From: Gracilariopsis chorda
Taxonomy: Eukaryota; Rhodophyta; Florideophyceae; Gracilariales; Gracilariaceae
NCBI GenBank assembly: GCA_003194525.1
Contig: NBIV01000016.1
Span: 460,091-524,090 of the forward strand
Length of the DNA: 64,000 nt
Direction: 5' to 3'
The notes beneath the pieces are model-generated. The model searched no databases. It saw only the letters and a list, made by a program, of their open reading frames with translations, and was not told the DNA's origin. Of this stretch, positions 1 to 11,653 are shown one piece after another. A program made the position numbers and the translations under genes. Within the stretch, counting starts at the first letter, position 1. Each line of letters opens with the position of its first letter.

Positions 1-884
1 AGACTTAATATGCACCAATTTGTAGCTTCTGTAACTATAGGCGAGGTCGGAAGTCCGAATCGGTTGGATGAACCGAACGAGTCTCTTAAGTAGACTTCGC
101 TCAGCTCGTGATATCTGCGAGTACGCTTACGCTCACCATCACACTTAAAAAAAAATTGCATCTCTTCCTAATGCGGACTGTAACACTATCCTCTTTCCCA
201 AGAAACTGCTATGCTTCAATTCGAGTAACAACCGAGACTGTTGTCGGCTCATGTATGGTAACCGAAGCTGAAGCGGCGAAATTTCATTTGTCGATGGGCT
301 TGATCTTTTAATTGAAACAGTACATGGCTCATTCTGCTCTCCACGTCACAACAAACGTAACTATGTGAAGGTACTGTCGTACCTGATATTCAAATTATGC
401 TTGGGGGTTCACTCACTGGAACACGGCGTTCTCGGCAAGCGTGGGAAGCACGTGTGTAGATGTTTTGCTGCACAAGGTCTTGCATGTTGCTCGTTGTGGT
501 GTCTAACCTTGTAGCCTAACCTATTGCCGATCAATATCTTACCCGCGGGTAGAATACAATACGTATGAATAGGTTACAGTAGATAGGTTAAAATCGCCTG
601 CCTTCTGTGTTGTTCCGGGACGCGCTGGGCTACTGTCCAACATACCGTTAGTACAGTAAAGATATGTATGAAAATAGATTTTTCTTTCTTATTCAAGTTT
701 GCTGGGTACCAAAGGTACAGATACATGACAAAGAGTTTTCTCAAGATCACCGCTGTTGGTATCGACTTGGTACCGCTGATGCTTGTATCGTGCGACGGCA
801 CCGCGATGCGCATTTCTTCCTGGAGTTAGAATTAACGTGTGTATTGCAATCTTCTTAGGGTTTCGTTTCAACTTTGCGTCTCAG
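1..884. other. no gene recognised
   Basis: Only short overlapping ORFs on both strands and no family resemblance. The last part is presumably promoter and 5' UTR of the RWD-domain gene that follows. Confidence 0.5.
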
Positions 885-1556
885 ATGGATCCAACAGAAG
901 AACAAGTTGCCGAGCTTGAGGCACTGGAAGCAATTTTTGCAACAGACTTCAGAATAGTGCAAGAACAAAGTTCAAAGGAGGATGCTCGCTTCGAGATTGA
1001 TCTTGTGGATGATGTGACTGAGTCAGTCAGGTTCCGACTTATCGTCACACACACAAAAAACTATCCACAGGAGCCTCCAGGTCTTGTTGTGCATACGCTT
1101 GAAGGCATGTCAACATCTCGTCGGAAGGAGTTGCAATCACATCTTGAGTATGTAGCCAAAGGCCATGCCGAAGATCATATGCCCTCCGCATTTTCTTTGT
1201 GCGAAGCTGCAAAAGAATGGGTCACAGCCCATGTTGTAGGGCATACTGAAGACGAAGACAACGGGCATGAAAGTGATTCAAAGTTTGAAACTCTTGATGC
1301 CACTCAAGAGGACAAAGTGGAATTTATCTCGAGCAAAGCTATGGGAACCCCAGTCACCGTTGAAAGCTTCATGGCTTGGCGTGAGAAGTTCTTGGAAGAG
1401 TTGGAAAAGGTCAAGTCAGTGCGACAGATTCAGAAGGAAACTAACACTAAATTGACTGGACGTGAATTCTTCGAGTCAAAGACACTCGTTGTCACTGCAG
1501 AAAGCGAAAGTTTCTGGGAAAACGAAGCAAGTCTCTATGACGAAGCAGACATTTAA
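885..1556 (+). CDS. RWDD1: RWD-domain protein, RWDD1/Gir2 type
   Basis: 223 residues. The N-terminal ~110 residues form an RWD domain, starting with an acidic helix that contains ELEALEAIFATDF and including the family turn YPQEPPGL. After an acidic linker, the C-terminal third has the region typical of RWDD1/Gir2 (GTPVTVESFMAWREKF, then LTGREFFE), which in that family binds the DRG2-type GTPase; Gir2 also contacts the Gcn1 translation-stress factor. The role here is inferred from the family: a cytosolic partner of a ribosome-associated GTPase. The open frame continues upstream to a TTG at 783, but the first in-frame ATG at 885 opens directly into the RWD domain, so I use it. No intron seen. 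Length matches the family (about 215-265 aa). Confidence 0.85.
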   Translation: MDPTEEQVAELEALEAIFATDFRIVQEQSSKEDARFEIDLVDDVTESVRFRLIVTHTKNYPQEPPGLVVHTLEGMSTSRRKELQSHLEYVAKGHAEDHMPSAFSLCEAAKEWVTAHVVGHTEDEDNGHESDSKFETLDATQEDKVEFISSKAMGTPVTVESFMAWREKFLEELEKVKSVRQIQKETNTKLTGREFFESKTLVVTAESESFWENEASLYDEADI

Positions 1557-2763
1557 ATGATACAAATTTCCCGTTTACATCGCTAAGCGTAAGCAACCAA
1601 AATGGGCTCCTCTGAGAAGGGTGCTTTTGTCCTTTGTTTCTTGGACTGATATAGCCCAGAGTTAAGTCCGTCGCAACTGCAGTTAGTACATTTTACTATG
1701 ATTCAAGGCAGGATCAATGTTCTGGATGTCTCAGAAAAATGAACAGAGAAGGGGTAGTGGGGTTTCTCCTTTGCAGATATGACAACTGGATCTCGCGCAT
1801 ACCAAGACAGGGATACACTGGTACCAACGGTACCCCTTTTAGCATTTTTAAGCCGAGCTTTTATTCATGCGTTCAAGGATATCCCAGCGGGAAGAAGTGG
1901 AGTCTAAAGCATCACTTGCCAAAGCACGAAGAGAAGATTGATCTGGTCCTAACGCCGTGCAAGACTTGCTCAAGAGAACGCTACAGCGTTATCTACTGCT
2001 TATCTAAACTGGATGAATGCGATTTATCACTCTGTATGCTTGTAGGCTATCTCGTATATACTTGTAGACGCATGAAGTCATGGTCCGTTCTTGTGGCAGT
2101 CCTTTGTACGCTGGAAGAAATCTTCACTCCTCTGGGAGTCCGGGAACGATTTTTGCCGCATTTCGTGTTACGTACGGTTCAAGGGTTCTGGGAGCCGCCA
2201 TACTGGTCAACAAATAAGTAGGTACATGTTGACGTGTGCGCTGAAATTGGGTTTGTCAACCAATGAAGTCTGTTTGCGACCTATTCGCACAGTCATAGCA
2301 ATGGTCTGCGGTATGAGAAGTGTCATTGCTCATTTCGAACTTCGACGCTGAAGTATGGCTTGGAATTGTGCTACCGAAAGAGACGACATTGGCAACCGCC
2401 ACCCCCCCTGCTGACGCTCATCAGAGGAAGGCAAATTGGTGTCGGTTCATCACTTCCGAACTGGGAGTTAGTTCGCGTTGTCAGTAGGAATTCCAACTAG
2501 AGTTGAAGAATGTGGGGACAAAAATGCATCTTGTGAAAGGTAAGGTGAACCTTTTGCCCTTATAGGAGAATCCTTTTTGTACAAAGGTAGAGAGTTACCC
2601 AGGGTAGTCATGTATTCCTGTATACATAAACAGATATATACTCGTCCAGGGCACTGGCACTTGTCAGTGGGGATTTACACAGGCGACAGAGATTGGCAAA
2701 GTTCGGAGACACCATGAGCTCTAGTCTTCTTGTACCCAAAGGTATCTGGGCGCGTGTATTCCT
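1557..2763. other. intergenic, no gene recognised
   Basis: Short ORFs only; the longest (1739-2221) has no recognisable domain. It contains the palindromic motif GGTACCAACGGTACC at 1820-1834, which recurs near 11270. Confidence 0.5.
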
Positions 2764-3399
2764 CTTCTTCTTCTTTTTTATGGGCACACATTACCTGATT
2801 ACGGCATTGTGGTAGAATCTAACTCTACAGGGGAGCTTTTCTTCGTCTAGCATGCTAAACTCTATGTACGTAAAGCTCCTCGGAAAGAAAGATTTTCTCT
2901 GTCCCGTAGTACCAATCTCTGTTCATGTCCCCGGAATGTAGCCGATGACTGCTGCTTGCTCTCACCTTGCAGCAGCCGTGTTGCGCTCACTAGCTACTAT
3001 CTCGGAACATGGAAAGATTAGTACCAAGCTTCTACGGGAAGACCCGAGATCGGATCCATTTCGTTCTGACGCGACTCGCCTTTTCCATTCTTTTCTCTGC
3101 TATTCCTTCCCTTTCCACCAGAGGACGTCAGCTAAGGGGCACACCACGACAAGGCGGATTCCAATGTGCCTCGTTTTCGTCGTCTAGAAGCACTAACGAC
3201 GTTCTACTCACCCTTTCCTCTTTACCCTTGGCGATTTCGGGTAGTTGAACCGACCTAACACACGTGCTTTTCTTCAATCCTGGCGCAAGTTCCGTAAAAA
3301 CCCTGTAAAACCATTCAGATCCTTGTACGGGCGGGCCTGTTTTCTTCCATTATCCACGCGATGCTGAGATGCTGCGTGAGGTAAGACTGCCGCCTCAGT

Positions 3400-3660
3400 T
3401 TCCGTAGGAAACTCCTGACCCTTCCGGGAAAACTCAGGGAAAGGCTGGCAAGATCTTCCGGGAAGCGCGTGCGTCGTGCCTACCGTTTCGCACAGCTTAG
3501 CGGGGGCCTTTTCTGGACAGTGCCACCCAGGTCGCTTGGGGCCGTCGGTCTGCCGACTGCCTGGTCGCTTTTAGAGACATCCCAGGTCGACGAAGGCGAC
3601 CAGTCCGCCGATCGCCTGGGCGAGTTTAATGACATCCCGGGTCCGTGTATTCCTCAATAG
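3400..3660. repeat. dispersed repeat, copy also near window end
   Basis: The stretch around 3520-3650 contains back-to-back related blocks reading GGTCGCTTGG..., GACATCCC and GGGCGAGTTTAA. A diverged copy with the same order occurs at 63740-63810, and flanking blocks at 3140-3160 match 63430-63460 (shared ACACCACGACAAGGCG). This marks a repeat family with at least two members in the window. Confidence 0.6.
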
Positions 3661-3785
3661 GACAATACTGTGAGGATTCTTAACCAAAGAAACGCGCGTT
3701 TCTTAAGATATGCAGCAACTTCAGTGCCAATCAGAAGGTCGCCTCTTCTTTCTGGTGGTCGCAGAACCAAGATTATCTATCTATC

Positions 3786-3893
3786 AAGAACAGCAACACA
3801 ACTGTTATTGACTTAAATATATCTTGCCAAGATGATCTTAAACATATCTTGGCAAGATATATTTAAGTCAATAACAGTTGTGTTGCTGTTCTT
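3786..3893. repeat. perfect 47-bp hairpin in the foldback spacer
   Basis: 3786-3832 and 3847-3893 are exact reverse complements, 47 bases each, with a 14-base loop. The stem is AT-rich. As RNA or extruded DNA this would be a very stable hairpin. Confidence 0.9.
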
Positions 3894-4557
3894 GTGGAAA
3901 GCAAATACTTTCGTATGCTAATTTCGGATACACGGCAGAACGTTCTACGTCAAAAAAGCTCTTCTTCTCTATGTAGGCCAACAGTGGCAGTGAATAGGGC
4001 TATGATCCCAATTCGATGATAGCGCGCTTCTTCTTCGAAGAGCACCGTCGACCGCGTCAGAACGAAATGGATCCCTACCCGAAATCGCCAAGGGTAAAGA
4101 GGAAAGGGTGGGTAGAACGTCGTTAGTGCTTCTAGACGACGAAAACGAGGCACATTGGAATCCGCCTTGTCGTGGTGTGCCCCTTAGCTGACGTCCTCTG
4201 GTGGAAAGGGAAGGAATAGCAGAGAAAAGAATGGAAAAGGCGAGTCGCGTCAGAACGAAATGGATCCGATCTCGGGTCTTCCCGTAGAAGCTTGGTACTA
4301 ATCTTTCCATGTTCCGAGATAGTAGCTAGTGAGCGCAACACGGCTGCTGCAAGGTGAGAGCAAGCAGCAGTCATCGGCTACATTCCGGGGACATGAACAG
4401 AGATTGGTACTACGGGACAGAGAAAATCTTTCTTTCCGAGGAGCTTTACGTACATAGAGTTTAGCATGCTAGACGAAGAAAAGCTCCCCTGTAGAGTTAG
4501 ATTCTACCACAATGCCGTAATCAGGTAATGTGTGCCCATAAAAAAGAAGAAGAAGAA

Positions 4558-4860
4558 GAAGAAATGGATCCGATCTCGGGTCTTCCCGGACAAGCTTGGT
4601 GCTGATCTTTCAATATTCCGAGACAGTAGCTAGTGAGCGCAACACGGCTGTTGCAAGGTGAGAGCGAGCAGCAGTCATCGGCTACATTCCGGGGACATGA
4701 ATAGAGATTGATACTACGGGACAGAGGAAATCTTTCTTCTCCGAGGAGCTTTACGTAATACATAGAGTTTAGCGCGCTATACGAAGCAAAGCTCCGTTGT
4801 AGTGTTAGATTCTACCACAATGCCGTAATCAGGTAATGTGTGCCCATAAAGAAGAAGAAG
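4558..4860. repeat. tandem diverged copy of the foldback right arm
   Basis: This block repeats about 300 bp of the adjacent right arm (4258-4557) in the same orientation, with many substitutions. Both begin at ATGGATCCGATCTCGGG and end in the block TGTGCCCATAAA plus a GAA run. It ends at GCACCGTCGAC, a motif also seen at 4041-4051. Confidence 0.8.
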
Positions 4861-5047
4861 CACCGTCGACGGGGTATACTAGCATCTGTTCTGGGGGTTC
4901 AGGATATCAAGCAGACCAGTTTTCACCAGGTTGGGCAGTCTTTCTAAAACCAAAGAAACAGAGATGGTGACCGGGCCTACTATGAAGACTGACTACCGCC
5001 ATACAGGTGTATTCGAACCATAATCTCAACACGATTCAACGTGAACA

Positions 5048-8000
5048 TCAAGCGCCAATTTTCCCAAACGCTCCCCCTCCAGGAGTTTGCACCTGAACAA
5101 CATCACCACTCACAACCTCAACGGAATTCTTGCCCCCAAGATTCAGCACAGAGCCGTTCGCCTTAATTAGTAGATTCTTTCCAGGTTCTGCATCACCACC
5201 GCCCTCACAACCCCAAGGACTGTACGTTCTCCGCTCAGATAGAATCGAAACAATCATAGCTTTTGTGAATTCTAGAGACCGGATCAATCCATTTCCACCA
5301 TTATGTCTTCCAGTTCCTTGTGAGTTCTTTCTCAACGAAAACTCCCGTACGATTACGGGATAACGACGTTCGATTATCTCTGGATCCGTAATACGAGTAT
5401 TTGTCATATGAGACTGCACACCTGAAGCCCCATCCCATCCTGGACCTGCTCCGGCCCCACCACCAATAGTTTCATAATATCCCATTGTTTCATCCCCGAA
5501 TGTTAGATTGTTCATGCACCCTTGTGATGCAGCGCATGCACCGAAGGCTCCGAAGATAACATCAGTAACTCTTTGGGAGGTCAGCACGTTTCCGCCTACA
5601 ACGGCAGCCCCGTCGCTAGGTGAAAGAATTGAGTTCTTAGGAACAATGATTTTGATTGGATTCAAACATCCCTGATTCAACGGAATGTCTTCATCAACAA
5701 GACATCGGAGTGCATATATTACAGCTGAAGTAGTTATTGCGAGGGGTGCGTTCGTATTAGCTGTGCTTTCAGGACCTGTGCCTGAGAAATCAAACAAAGC
5801 CGTTCCAAGCTTAGGGTTGATGCGAATCGTCAACTTTATCTCCGTACCATCATCCATATGATCAGAGAACTGCAGCTCCGGATGCTCTCCTAATCCCTTC
5901 CTAAGTGAAACTTTCTTAAGCAAACACCTAACTGCTCGTTCAGCTGTCACTTGTATGTGATGCATGTATAACTGAACAGAATGCAACCCTTCTGCTTCAA
6001 TGAGCTCTCGAACCAAGACAATTCCCTTCTTGTTTGCTGCTATTTGTGCTCGGATGTCTGAAATTACGTCTTGTATACACCGACATCCGGCTTCTCGAAG
6101 AAGTCCCGTTATTTCATCTTCCTGGAACAAGCCAGATTTGACAATACGCATTGATCGAACAGCGAGACCTTCATCTGATAACTTCTTGCTAAATGGAGGC
6201 ATAGATCCCGGAGTTTTTCCTCCAATATCTGCATGATGGCCCCTAGACGCGACATAAAAAACTACTTCTTTGTTATTGAAAACCGGAGTGATGATAGTAA
6301 TATCTGGCAAGTGAGATCCGCCAGCCTGTGGGTGATTGCTCAAAACAACTTCTCCCTCCACCCACGATTGTCGCAAAGAACGAATTTGGTATCGCACAGT
6401 ATCCTGCATGGATCCAAGATGCACAGGAACGTGAGGTGCATTTGCCACAAGGCCCCCTGTTTCATCAAACAGGGCACATGAGAAGTCCAGTCGCTCCTTT
6501 ATGTTAGTTGATATCGATGTCCGCTGCAATGTGCGACCCATCTGTTCTGCAATGCTCATAAAACGATGAGAGTATATTGATAGTTTCACAGGATCAACTT
6601 GATCAATATCAACATTAGAGCGGGTAAAAGTTTTCGATGACCCGACTACAGGCTGAATAGTTATGATTACATTACTATCACAAGCCACGCGGGCGATTGA
6701 TCCTGGGTCAATGACAATGGTATTTCCAGCGGCCATATCGATGATCAGACATGGACCAGGAAGTACGGCCTTTCCTTTTGGCAAGTCCTCCATTCGCCAG
6801 ACCTCACTGGATACCCATCCACCAGCATCAGAGTAGAAGCATCTTGTTGTCATAACGGGTACTGCTCCTTCAACCGTTTTCTTGTAACTCTGTGTTTCAG
6901 TGTTCAGTTTCAAACGTGGTACAGAAATCGAAGTTGCACCATTCGTGTTGTGTGCTTCATTCAGATTCCCAAGACCACGCACTCGTACGTTATCAATCAC
7001 CAACGGGCGTTCTGGAATACTAAACCCATGTTCTAAGTGGTATTTCTCTTCGAACAGATTATCAAATTCTACGCGCTCTGGACAATGCTCATACTCTTCT
7101 GGACATTGAACCATAATCCCAAAATCGGTCCCTGCATAGCGAAGATCTATGTATAGTTCAAACCGCATGGTCTCTTCCTTGAACCCTCGTTTGCGCAGAA
7201 CCTCTTGTGCTTTTGATCGAAGACTCTTCAACATAATGAAAGCTTTTTTTCTCGCGCCTTCATTGATGTACATCACGTCAGCGGGCTCTTGGACCTCAAC
7301 AACACTATCCGCAAGTGCGGTACCGTATGCAGATAGTACTCCCGAATACTTGTGTACGTAAACGGTTTCGATACCCAGTGAACGAGCAATAGCACATGCA
7401 TGCTGTCCCCCAGCGCCTCCAAAGCAAGCAAGAGAGTGATATCGGGTATCAAATCCTTTCGCTTCAGTTAACTGTCGAATCGGTCGACACATGGTCTCGT
7501 TCGCTACTTTGATAAATCCTTCCGCTACTTGTTCTGGAACCATCTCGCCTTCGTTCATAGCCCGAAGACTATCATTGATGACCTCAGTCAACTCAGCGAA
7601 CGCCTTCCGTGTGGCGGTTATATCAAGGGGTTGGTCTGCGTCTTCACCGAAGATATGGGGAAACAGGGAAGGTTCAATTCTTCCCAGCAAAAGATTGGCA
7701 TCTGTGATAGTCAAGTATCCTCCTTTTCTGTAACATACGGGTCCAGGATGAGCACCTGCAGATTCAGGACCGACATAGAACATACCATTTCTAAAAAAGA
7801 GCCGTGAGCCGCCTCCTGCAGCTACCGTGTTTATGTCAAGCTGAGGAGCTTGGATGGTCACACCAGCCGTTTCAGTCTCAAAAACATGATCGAAGTGTCC
7901 TGAATACCGTGAAACATCAGTAGATGTTCCTCCCATATCAAATCCAATGACCGGTTGCACGTCCGTCGAAGAACCGTTTTCGGGAAAGTTTCTTTCATAA

Positions 8001-8935
8001 CCGTAGAATGACTTTGCATACCCAACAACCCCTCCCGCAGGACCAGACAGAATGGCCAAGTACCCACTGAAAGAATCGATATCACAAAGACCACCATCGC
8101 TTTGCATGAACTGTACTTCAACATGCTTTAAACAATCTCGAAAGCCAGACCTGAACTTCTCTATGTATTGTTTGATCTTTGGCGTGAGATAGGCATCTAC
8201 TGTTGCAGTGAAAGCGCGAGGTACAATTTTAACCATGGGGGTTAGTTCAGAGGACAGTGAGATGTGCTTGAAGCCATTTTCAATTGCTATCTGGCGAATG
8301 CGAGTCTCATGATCCTTGAGTATGTATGAATGCATTAGGGCGATCGCAATGGATTGTACGCTCTTCGCCTTCAGGCACTCAAGTTGTGCACAGAGATACT
8401 CTTCGTCGAGTGCTTGGCGTATTTTGACAGGGGCCTGAGCTTCCCCTAGACCACGTTGATAAGCGTTGTCTTGTTTGTCAAGGATGACGCGTTCTCGAGC
8501 TTCTATCGAAAGTTGGGTTAACGGTGGCTTCTTTTGAACCTTAAGGTCGAATATATTTGGACGCGCTTGATTGCCAATCTGCAATATATCTCCCAGCCCC
8601 TCCGTAACAACCAGTGCGCAAGGTTCTCCTTTGCGCTCCAGTAGAGCGTTTGTGGCAATGGTAGTGCCCATACGGATCGATTGTACATACGTTGTTTCAA
8701 GAGGCTGGCCTCGTGGTTGTTCCGTTCCGGTTGCAAGATGCAAGATGCGACGGATTGCCTCTGTGGGTGCGTCGTCATAATTATGAGGGTCCTCAGAAAG
8801 CAGTTTTAGCACGTGCCTCTGAGTGTAAATAGACTTGGTACCATCCGTGCCCTGATAATCGACTTCAGCGTATACGTCTGTGAACGTGCCCCCGCGATCG
8901 ATTGCGATGCGGACTCTTGGATAAGCCGATGTCAT
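5048..8935 (-). CDS. OXP1: 5-oxoprolinase (ATP-hydrolysing)
   Basis: 1295 residues, the usual length for eukaryotic 5-oxoprolinase, which opens 5-oxo-L-proline to glutamate with ATP in glutathione turnover, in the cytosol. The N-terminal half is hydantoinase A-like: the ATP-fold start [14 protein letters not shown] lies around residues 10-23, with [14 protein letters not shown] and [14 protein letters not shown] farther on. The C-terminal half is hydantoinase B-like ([54 protein letters not shown]). The ORF extends 51 codons upstream, but the ATG at 8935 sits just before the conserved start, so I use it. It is a single exon. The fused A+B form is the eukaryotic/bacterial single-chain enzyme, and nothing indicates recent transfer. 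Confidence 0.93.
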   Translation of the reverse strand: MTSAYPRVRIAIDRGGTFTDVYAEVDYQGTDGTKSIYTQRHVLKLLSEDPHNYDDAPTEAIRRILHLATGTEQPRGQPLETTYVQSIRMGTTIATNALLERKGEPCALVVTEGLGDILQIGNQARPNIFDLKVQKKPPLTQLSIEARERVILDKQDNAYQRGLGEAQAPVKIRQALDEEYLCAQLECLKAKSVQSIAIALMHSYILKDHETRIRQIAIENGFKHISLSSELTPMVKIVPRAFTATVDAYLTPKIKQYIEKFRSGFRDCLKHVEVQFMQSDGGLCDIDSFSGYLAILSGPAGGVVGYAKSFYGYERNFPENGSSTDVQPVIGFDMGGTSTDVSRYSGHFDHVFETETAGVTIQAPQLDINTVAAGGGSRLFFRNGMFYVGPESAGAHPGPVCYRKGGYLTITDANLLLGRIEPSLFPHIFGEDADQPLDITATRKAFAELTEVINDSLRAMNEGEMVPEQVAEGFIKVANETMCRPIRQLTEAKGFDTRYHSLACFGGAGGQHACAIARSLGIETVYVHKYSGVLSAYGTALADSVVEVQEPADVMYINEGARKKAFIMLKSLRSKAQEVLRKRGFKEETMRFELYIDLRYAGTDFGIMVQCPEEYEHCPERVEFDNLFEEKYHLEHGFSIPERPLVIDNVRVRGLGNLNEAHNTNGATSISVPRLKLNTETQSYKKTVEGAVPVMTTRCFYSDAGGWVSSEVWRMEDLPKGKAVLPGPCLIIDMAAGNTIVIDPGSIARVACDSNVIITIQPVVGSSKTFTRSNVDIDQVDPVKLSIYSHRFMSIAEQMGRTLQRTSISTNIKERLDFSCALFDETGGLVANAPHVPVHLGSMQDTVRYQIRSLRQSWVEGEVVLSNHPQAGGSHLPDITIITPVFNNKEVVFYVASRGHHADIGGKTPGSMPPFSKKLSDEGLAVRSMRIVKSGLFQEDEITGLLREAGCRCIQDVISDIRAQIAANKKGIVLVRELIEAEGLHSVQLYMHHIQVTAERAVRCLLKKVSLRKGLGEHPELQFSDHMDDGTEIKLTIRINPKLGTALFDFSGTGPESTANTNAPLAITTSAVIYALRCLVDEDIPLNQGCLNPIKIIVPKNSILSPSDGAAVVGGNVLTSQRVTDVIFGAFGACAASQGCMNNLTFGDETMGYYETIGGGAGAGPGWDGASGVQSHMTNTRITDPEIIERRYPVIVREFSLRKNSQGTGRHNGGNGLIRSLEFTKAMIVSILSERRTYSPWGCEGGGDAEPGKNLLIKANGSVLNLGGKNSVEVVSGDVVQVQTPGGGAFGKIGA

Positions 8936-11073
8936 ATGTTTATCGAAGAAAAAGCTTGTCTGTGAGTGAAAGAAATTGCTGTCTTGGGGTCTTAATGCAA
9001 TAATCACTACCAAAACCCTGTGACTATACAATGCACGTCCAGTGGTAAAGTACCAAAAGGCACGCAGAGGCCAAGGGTTTAGCAACACTACCTTTTATCC
9101 TTAGCAATTCTCCCTAACCTTTCGGACGGAGACTGTGCAGCTCTCTGGAGAAAACATTGTTGGCTGCCAGCCTCCGATGGCCTTGGTAGATAGCTACTGC
9201 ATGGCTTCCACATGAGAAATCACCTTGCGGAGATTGCGATGAGTAGATTCCTGAGGCAACCCTCTCCTCCTCCTATAGGCGTGTGTCCACCCCGATGACG
9301 TGTAAAGGATGTTACGGTGTCTTGTATTTTTTGAAGCGCGATATCTTCTCCAGTTACGTTGCTGCCATGATTTGTGGGATACTCATCAGTAGTACTTTTC
9401 TCGAGGAGACCCTTATCTCCGTGAGGAGAACGATGTGAGATGTAAACAGATCTAGTGCCAGCTTTCTGTGATAGTCGCATTGGGGTTTCAGTTTGCTCAG
9501 CTGGAAGTTCTTGAGCGCTGGGATAGGACTCTCTTGAACCACTCCGGTCTCATTTGAGGACGTCACTCCGACTGATTATCTCGGAGCTGTGTTAGTGCTG
9601 TGCATCTAAGTAAATGTATCTTTGGTACCACAGGAAGAACTATTAGGCTGCCAGGAGAGCAACAGGGTTGTAATCTCCAATCGGGGTTCGCAGGGTGATA
9701 CATAACGATCTTATCTGATCATGTATCTCTCGAACTTGGTGGCTTTATTGTGTACTCTTTGGGCTCCAGAGACCTTTTTGCGATGCAAGAAAAAGAACTG
9801 TCTTCTAAGAAGAAGCCTTTTTCTAAGAAGACCAAGGCCGTATTTGTGACCGCCGCTTTTGAGAGATTCCTACTACTTACCTTATTTGGGCACCAAGTCA
9901 GTCTGATTAGTCACATTATACTCATTGCCGCAGTAAGTTTGCGTATCACGCAGAAAGGTAGAGCTGAGATTGATTTGCACAGTAAGCCCGAAAAAGTAAA
10001 GGGTTACTTCATTCGAGACGATGTGTAAAGTACAATGTGAGCAAGCCCTTACTAAGGGCTTGTTGACAAAAGCGCCATTGTAGTCGGATGTAGAATCCTG
10101 TACATGTTTTTGAGCAGATGTACTGATATGGCTAACCCTGAACGAACGCTCGAACTGCCTCGATCGGTGAAAAGGTGCCAGAGAGCAAAGAATGACATGT
10201 GTTACTTTCTAGGGAGACCTAAAACTCCAAAACGTCGGACTTCTGATGCGACTTTTGCAGGATACAATATCATAGCGTGCCCTTGGCATCAGTTAATCAC
10301 AAATACGGGCCTGAAGAAAAGCCAAAGCATTGCTTGGCGTCTTACGATATCTGCAGTCACTCTTCTCGTAAAAGGACGGAATTCTACTCTACGAGATGAC
10401 TGGATGACTACGTGTACATTCAAAAGACTTTGTCAAAAAGTTATGAAACGAATAGCTTCAGATGTAGGTCTAGCTCTGCACAGATACGAGCGCCGTATCG
10501 TGTCGAAAACCCCAGAGATGAAAACGAGTTGAAGAAAGCGTTGTACAACGAACTGTCGCTCACAGTAGACGCGCTTCTCTTCTGATTCAGCCTGACTTTG
10601 CCCTCTTGGGATGATCGTCGCCATCTCAAGCCTCACGAAGTTAAGTATGGCGCATTACGTGTGTTGGCTGGTTCGTTTTCACGTTCGTACGGTACAGGTA
10701 TCTTTTGCGCAAGGTAGGATAGCAGAAGGAGAAATTAACGCAAACGGTGCTTCAAACTGATCGGGCACTGCGCTGTTTGTCCATGGCAGCTCAGTCGGTG
10801 CCGGACTACGTGTTTCTAATCTTGTTTGCAAAATCGAAGTAGACTCTCCGAATCCTAAAGAACGTGACATGATCCAACTCCCACTTTGATGAGTTCATGA
10901 TTTGACAATGACGAAGGCTGGACAGTTACGACGCTGCGACGGTACCGGCGGTAAATGCAAGCAAGAGCAGTCGTCGTTGAGGCGAGAGCATTCGCTAAAG
11001 CGGAGTTCCAAGCGTCAAAGTCGACAGTGTTGAAAGCCGGATGCAGCTGCTGAAGGCCGGCGGCAAGCTTTGC

Positions 11074-11145
11074 CTGGTCGCACGACCACCTTGAATTTCA
11101 AGGCTTGAAACCACCTTGAAAGTTTCAAGGTGGTCGTGCGACCAG
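11074..11145. repeat. 22-bp-arm hairpin
   Basis: 11074-11095 and 11124-11145 are exact reverse complements (CTGGTCGCACGACCACC plus TTGAA), with a 28-base loop that contains further TTGAA/TTCAAGG half-repeats. The stem sequence is itself partly palindromic (TGGTCGCACGACCA). Confidence 0.85.
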
Positions 11146-11238
11146 ATTGTTTCAAGTTGAAACGTGTCACTCGCTGCCCAGCCTCTCTGTAACCAATTGC
11201 GGATAAATCTTGTTCCTCGAAACCCATTATCATAAGAT

Positions 11239-11284
11239 ACCGTTGGTACGACGGCACAATGGTACAAAGGTACCAACGGTACCC
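11239..11284. repeat. GGTACC-type inverted repeat
   Basis: ACCGTTGGTAC at 11240-11250 is mirrored by GTACCAACGGT at 11270-11280, about 20 bases apart. The second copy is part of GGTACCAACGGTACC, also found at 1820-1834. Confidence 0.7.
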
Positions 11285-11653
11285 AGGGGGTCGTTGTCAG
11301 GGGATGCCACGACCGCGAAGTTCGCACTCACGACCGCGACGATTGAGCGGGAAAGGTTGAATCCCAATTGGCTGCTTTGGATTCTACCGTTACAGAAATT
11401 TGAAATTTCGCTTTGAATAAAGACAGTTCAAGCCATTTACGTACCATTTCTGTGCATACCCCAAATTGTTCAAACGCCGATCACCGCTGGTGTTGAAGCC
11501 AAAAACTTCGTTCTCGTCGCTCTTGAAAGCGGACAACCTCAAGGATGATGCGGCATTAGGTCATTCCTGTATTTAGCGCGTTCAGCTTCTGACTTAACCC
11601 AATCGACAAAAAACTACCTCTATGTGACGACATCGGAACATTCATCCTCAGGA

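Larger units (their letters stand above)
2764..4557. repeat. large foldback (inverted-repeat) element
   Basis: The segment 2764-3244 is repeated in reverse complement at 4075-4557 with very few differences (for example one base in the run near 3210/4110). The arms are about 480 bp and separated by about 830 bp. The outer ends begin in CTT/GAA triplet runs followed by the shared block TTATGGGCACACATTACC. Both arms carry the same meaningless ORFs (2945-3187 and 4132-4374), which explains the duplicated translations. No transposase is visible, so this looks like a non-autonomous foldback element or an inverted duplication. The spacer holds a second, perfect hairpin (3786-3893). Confidence 0.85.
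8936..11653. other. 2.7-kb region without recognisable gene
   Basis: Contains short ORFs only; the longest with an ATG is 10104-10532 (142 aa, basic, no recognisable domain). Part of the left end must be the 5-oxoprolinase promoter. It contains a hairpin (11074-11145) and a GGTACC-type inverted repeat (11239-11284), listed separately. Confidence 0.5.

Noticed and set aside
1739-2221. 160-codon ORF
   Set aside because: Cys/Tyr-rich translation without domain or codon bias; reads like non-coding DNA.
2945-4374. Identical proteins encoded at 2945-3187 and 4132-4374
   Set aside because: Both are readings of the same inverted-repeat arm, not duplicated genes.
5048-8935. Bacterial hydantoinase operon or recent gene transfer
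   Set aside because: The fused single-chain 5-oxoprolinase of normal eukaryotic length explains it.
10104-10532. 142-codon ATG ORF
   Set aside because: No recognisable domain, isolated, base use like the surrounding non-coding sequence.
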